Below are positions 31,412 through 33,238 of a stretch of DNA of 33,238 nucleotides, one piece after another. Below the pieces are notes generated by a model, which was not told the origin of the DNA, did no database searches, and saw only the letters and a list, made by a program, of their open reading frames with translations. Positions within the stretch are counted from its first letter, which is position 1. The number at the start of each line of letters is the position of its first letter. Origin of the DNA: Candidatus Intestinimonas stercorigallinarum (lineage in GTDB: Bacteria; Bacillota; Clostridia; Oscillospirales; Oscillospiraceae); assembly GCA_019115345.1 (NCBI GenBank), contig DXDV01000228.1, positions 1-33,238 of the forward strand, given 5' to 3'. The position numbers and the translations under genes were made by a program.

Positions 31412-32548
31412 CTACCAAAGCCGCAGGCGGCGAAACGCGCCGCAGCCCATGCTGCCGTAAGAGCGGTCCTCCGCAGCGGCAGAAATGACGTCCCGAAAGG
31501 CATGCCAGGGGTGAGGGCCGTAGCAGTCGGCATCCGCCGAACCGCATCGGGCAATGGTTCCTTCCCCCATGGCGGAATAGACCTTCTCGATCTCCCACTG
31601 CGCCGGCATGGAGAACACCACATTGCCCAGGGGATCAAAGCCGAAAAAGAAAAACACACAGTCTGAGTACCGCCGGAGGAAGGCCCGCTCGATCCGAAAT
31701 CCCTGGAGGGCAAGTTCCGCTTCCAAGCCGTTCCATGGCACATCGGCACGGAAGAACACCGGGGATGTCCGGAAGGGACCTAGGCGGTGATATTGCGCGT
31801 AGTCATCCAAATAGAGACAGACCACGCCGGAATAAGCATTGAGCAGATGGCGGAGATCCTCCAGGTCCGCGGCATAGGCATCGCTGAAGGTTCGCCCGGC
31901 ATGGGTATCCGTGAACCGTAGGACTGCGGAGCGTGGACTGGAAGGGAGGGTCTGATAGATCTCGGGGGAGAACAGAAGCTCCGGCTCCAAAAAGATGTAG
32001 AGAACATTGCGCTCCGAACGGAAAATAGGGGGCTCATTCGTATGAAGCTCGAAACGGGGCTCCAGGGCGCCGGGAATGACGCAGTCGGACAGGGAGAGGC
32101 GGAAGGAAGTCTCCAGATTCTCCGCCGTAGGCGCGGGATAGGGCGCGGCACTGAGGCGCTGGAGATTGCCCAGCAGGAGAGCCTGAAGCATGGGCCTGGA
32201 CGGAAAGGCGGCGGCCATCCGCCGGAAGAACCGTTTCATGGACCGGGTGGAAAGCGGCGTGCAGGAGAGCCCAGCCTCCCTGGCCAGACGCTTCTCGGTG
32301 ATGCATTCCGGTGGATCACGTTGGAGCAGGGAGGAGAACGCCTGGAGGAGGAGCGCCAGACGGTGATCGGGGTAAACGTCCTCCGGGCGGGAGAGCATGA
32401 GGGACTGAAGCTGCGGAAGGCGCTCAAAGCCGCAGTCCAGCAGCGGGGCCGCCTCAATTTCGGCAGCCATGAGAAAGAGGCGGTCCGGGAAGATCGGACA
32501 TCGGGCGGCCAGGTCGTATTGGCGGAGAATGGGCTCCAGGCGCTCCAT
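31412..32548 (-). CDS. Unrecognised 378-residue protein
   Basis: The frame from ATG 32548 (MERLEPILRQYDLAARCPIF) to TAG 31412 is open for 378 residues. It has no signal peptide or membrane helix. A helical N-terminal half (QSLMLSRPEDVYPDHRLALL, ITEKRLAREAGLSCTPLSTR, which has a helix-turn-helix flavour) is followed by a mixed C-terminal half with VLYIFLEPELLF, VVCLYLDDYAQYH and CVFFFFGFDPLGNVVFSMPA. I know no family for it. No ribosome site precedes the ATG; in the same frame coding-like residues (IQKLRYSRYH) continue upstream to a TAA at 32579-32581, so the N-terminus may be longer with a rare start, or truncated by mutation. Codon use is less GC-skewed than its neighbours. Confidence 0.6.
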   Translation of the reverse strand: MERLEPILRQYDLAARCPIFPDRLFLMAAEIEAAPLLDCGFERLPQLQSLMLSRPEDVYPDHRLALLLQAFSSLLQRDPPECITEKRLAREAGLSCTPLSTRSMKRFFRRMAAAFPSRPMLQALLLGNLQRLSAAPYPAPTAENLETSFRLSLSDCVIPGALEPRFELHTNEPPIFRSERNVLYIFLEPELLFSPEIYQTLPSSPRSAVLRFTDTHAGRTFSDAYAADLEDLRHLLNAYSGVVCLYLDDYAQYHRLGPFRTSPVFFRADVPWNGLEAELALQGFRIERAFLRRYSDCVFFFFGFDPLGNVVFSMPAQWEIEKVYSAMGEGTIARCGSADADCYGPHPWHAFRDVISAAAEDRSYGSMGCGAFRRLRLW

Positions 32549-32664
32549 ATGGTAGCGGCTGTATCGCAGTTTCTGAATTTAGCGCAACTGCCAGTTGACC
32601 GTGGCGCGCACATACCTTATGCTGGTCATGCTTTTGGTTTTGTTGCACACCTCAATTTTCAGCA

Positions 32665-32714
32665 AAAAGGAGAGCTTTGGAACCCCTAAAGAGGGGTTCT
32701 AAAGCTCTCCTTTT
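32665..32714. terminator. Strong bidirectional terminator after the EF-G gene
   Basis: Arms 32665-32686 and 32693-32714 pair over 22 bp with one G-U, around TAAAGA, with A- and T-runs at the ends. On the minus strand it lies 61 bases past the EF-G stop. The rest of 32549-32775 holds no gene I can support. Confidence 0.85.
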
Positions 32715-32775
32715 GTTGATGGGCTTATTTTGCAACGCGCCCCCCGAGGAAGCCCCTCCGGGAAACGTGGGTATC

Positions 32776-33238
32776 TTACTCGGCGTCCTGCATGGCCTTG
32801 GCCGCCTCGATGGCCTTCTCCTGGGCGGCAGGAGGGGCTTCCTCGTAGCGGACGAAGTGATAGGTGAAGGAGCCTCTGGACTGGGTGATGGAGCGCAGGT
32901 CGATGGCGTAGGAGGTCATCTCGCCCATGGGGACCTCGGCCTCCACGATCTGGTTGCCGTCGTGGTCGGGATTCATGCCCATGATGCGGCCCCGGCGCTT
33001 GTTGAGGTCGCCGATGACGTCGCCCATGTAGCTGTCGGGGATGGTGACCTTCAGCTCGCCGATGGGCTCCAGCAGCACCGGGTTGGCCTGGGCCAGGGCG
33101 GCCTTGTAGGCCAGCTGGGCGGCCGTCTTGAAGGCCATTTCGGAGGAGTCCACGGGGTGGTAGGAGCCATCGTACAGGGTGGCCTTCAGGTACACCACGG
33201 GATAACCCGCCAGCACGCCGTGCTGGACGGCCTCCCGG
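32776..33238 (-). CDS. fusA: Translation elongation factor G (C-terminal part, cut by window edge)
   Basis: About 154 C-terminal residues, starting REAVQHGVLAGYPVV at the window edge. VDSSEMAFKTAAQLAYKAAL belongs to domain IV, and ELKVTIPDSYMGDVIGDLNK with RRGRIMGM is the domain V signature of EF-G. The family moves tRNA and mRNA through the ribosome. NPDHDGNQIVEAEVPMGEM is typical of the second EF-G type (EF-G2-like) in Clostridia, so it may not be the main EF-G. The Ala/Glu-rich tail (EAPPAAQEKAIEAAKAMQDA) is a little longer than usual. The GTPase domain lies beyond the window. Confidence 0.9.
   Translation of the reverse strand, partial: REAVQHGVLAGYPVVYLKATLYDGSYHPVDSSEMAFKTAAQLAYKAALAQANPVLLEPIGELKVTIPDSYMGDVIGDLNKRRGRIMGMNPDHDGNQIVEAEVPMGEMTSYAIDLRSITQSRGSFTYHFVRYEEAPPAAQEKAIEAAKAMQDAE

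Overview
The window looks like a chromosomal segment of a high-GC Clostridia bacterium, most likely Oscillospiraceae (Flavonifractor / Pseudoflavonifractor / Lawsonibacter-like). The grounds are GC-rich codon use, strong AGGAGG ribosome sites, TTGACA-17-TATAAT promoters, a T-box leader, and the Firmicute genes for Mini-RNase III and RqcH, an SLH protein and two B12-type radical SAM proteins. No rRNA, tRNA or CRISPR array was seen. High GC opens long shadow frames on both strands; these were left out.

Layout. 1-1.6 kb: the start of a probable transposase at the left edge, a tiny Gly/Cys-rich membrane protein and an exported SLH-like protein. 1.8-4.6 kb: a radical SAM pair and a DUF6514 protein, all on the minus strand. 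5.0-9.0 kb, plus strand: an XRE regulator with a LexA-like C-terminus, then an FHA-RodA/FtsW fusion overlapping a class B PBP, a peptidoglycan synthesis module. 9.1-9.4 kb: a decayed small gene. 9.5-13.5 kb, minus strand: glycosyltransferase, MarR regulator, DUF1538 membrane protein and a P-II-like protein, with a very long hairpin between MarR and DUF1538. 13.6-15.3 kb: uridine phosphorylase and a divergent exported protein. 15.4-22.6 kb, minus strand: unknown protein, mrnC, rqcH, zinc-ribbon protein, response regulator, then a BcrA/CprA-type ABC exporter with two permeases and its histidine kinase. 22.8-25.6 kb, plus strand: unknown protein, a 27-residue membrane peptide, a membrane HD-GYP protein and a DUF5317 protein. 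25.6-28.9 kb: a divergent MATE exporter / M20 amidohydrolase pair bracketed by inverted copies of a structured intergenic repeat. 28.9-31.3 kb: cysE-cysS behind a cysteine T-box. 31.4-32.5 kb: an unrecognised protein. Right edge: the C-terminus of an EF-G.

How the genes work together. RodA/FtsW makes glycan and the adjacent PBP cross-links it. The response regulator, exporter and kinase look like a peptide-antibiotic sensing and detoxification system. The T-box couples cysteine synthesis and cysteine charging to uncharged tRNA-Cys. The most unusual signals are the inverted repeat pair with covarying hairpins, the 29-bp hairpin before the DUF1538 operon, and the small peptide gene in front of the HD-GYP gene.
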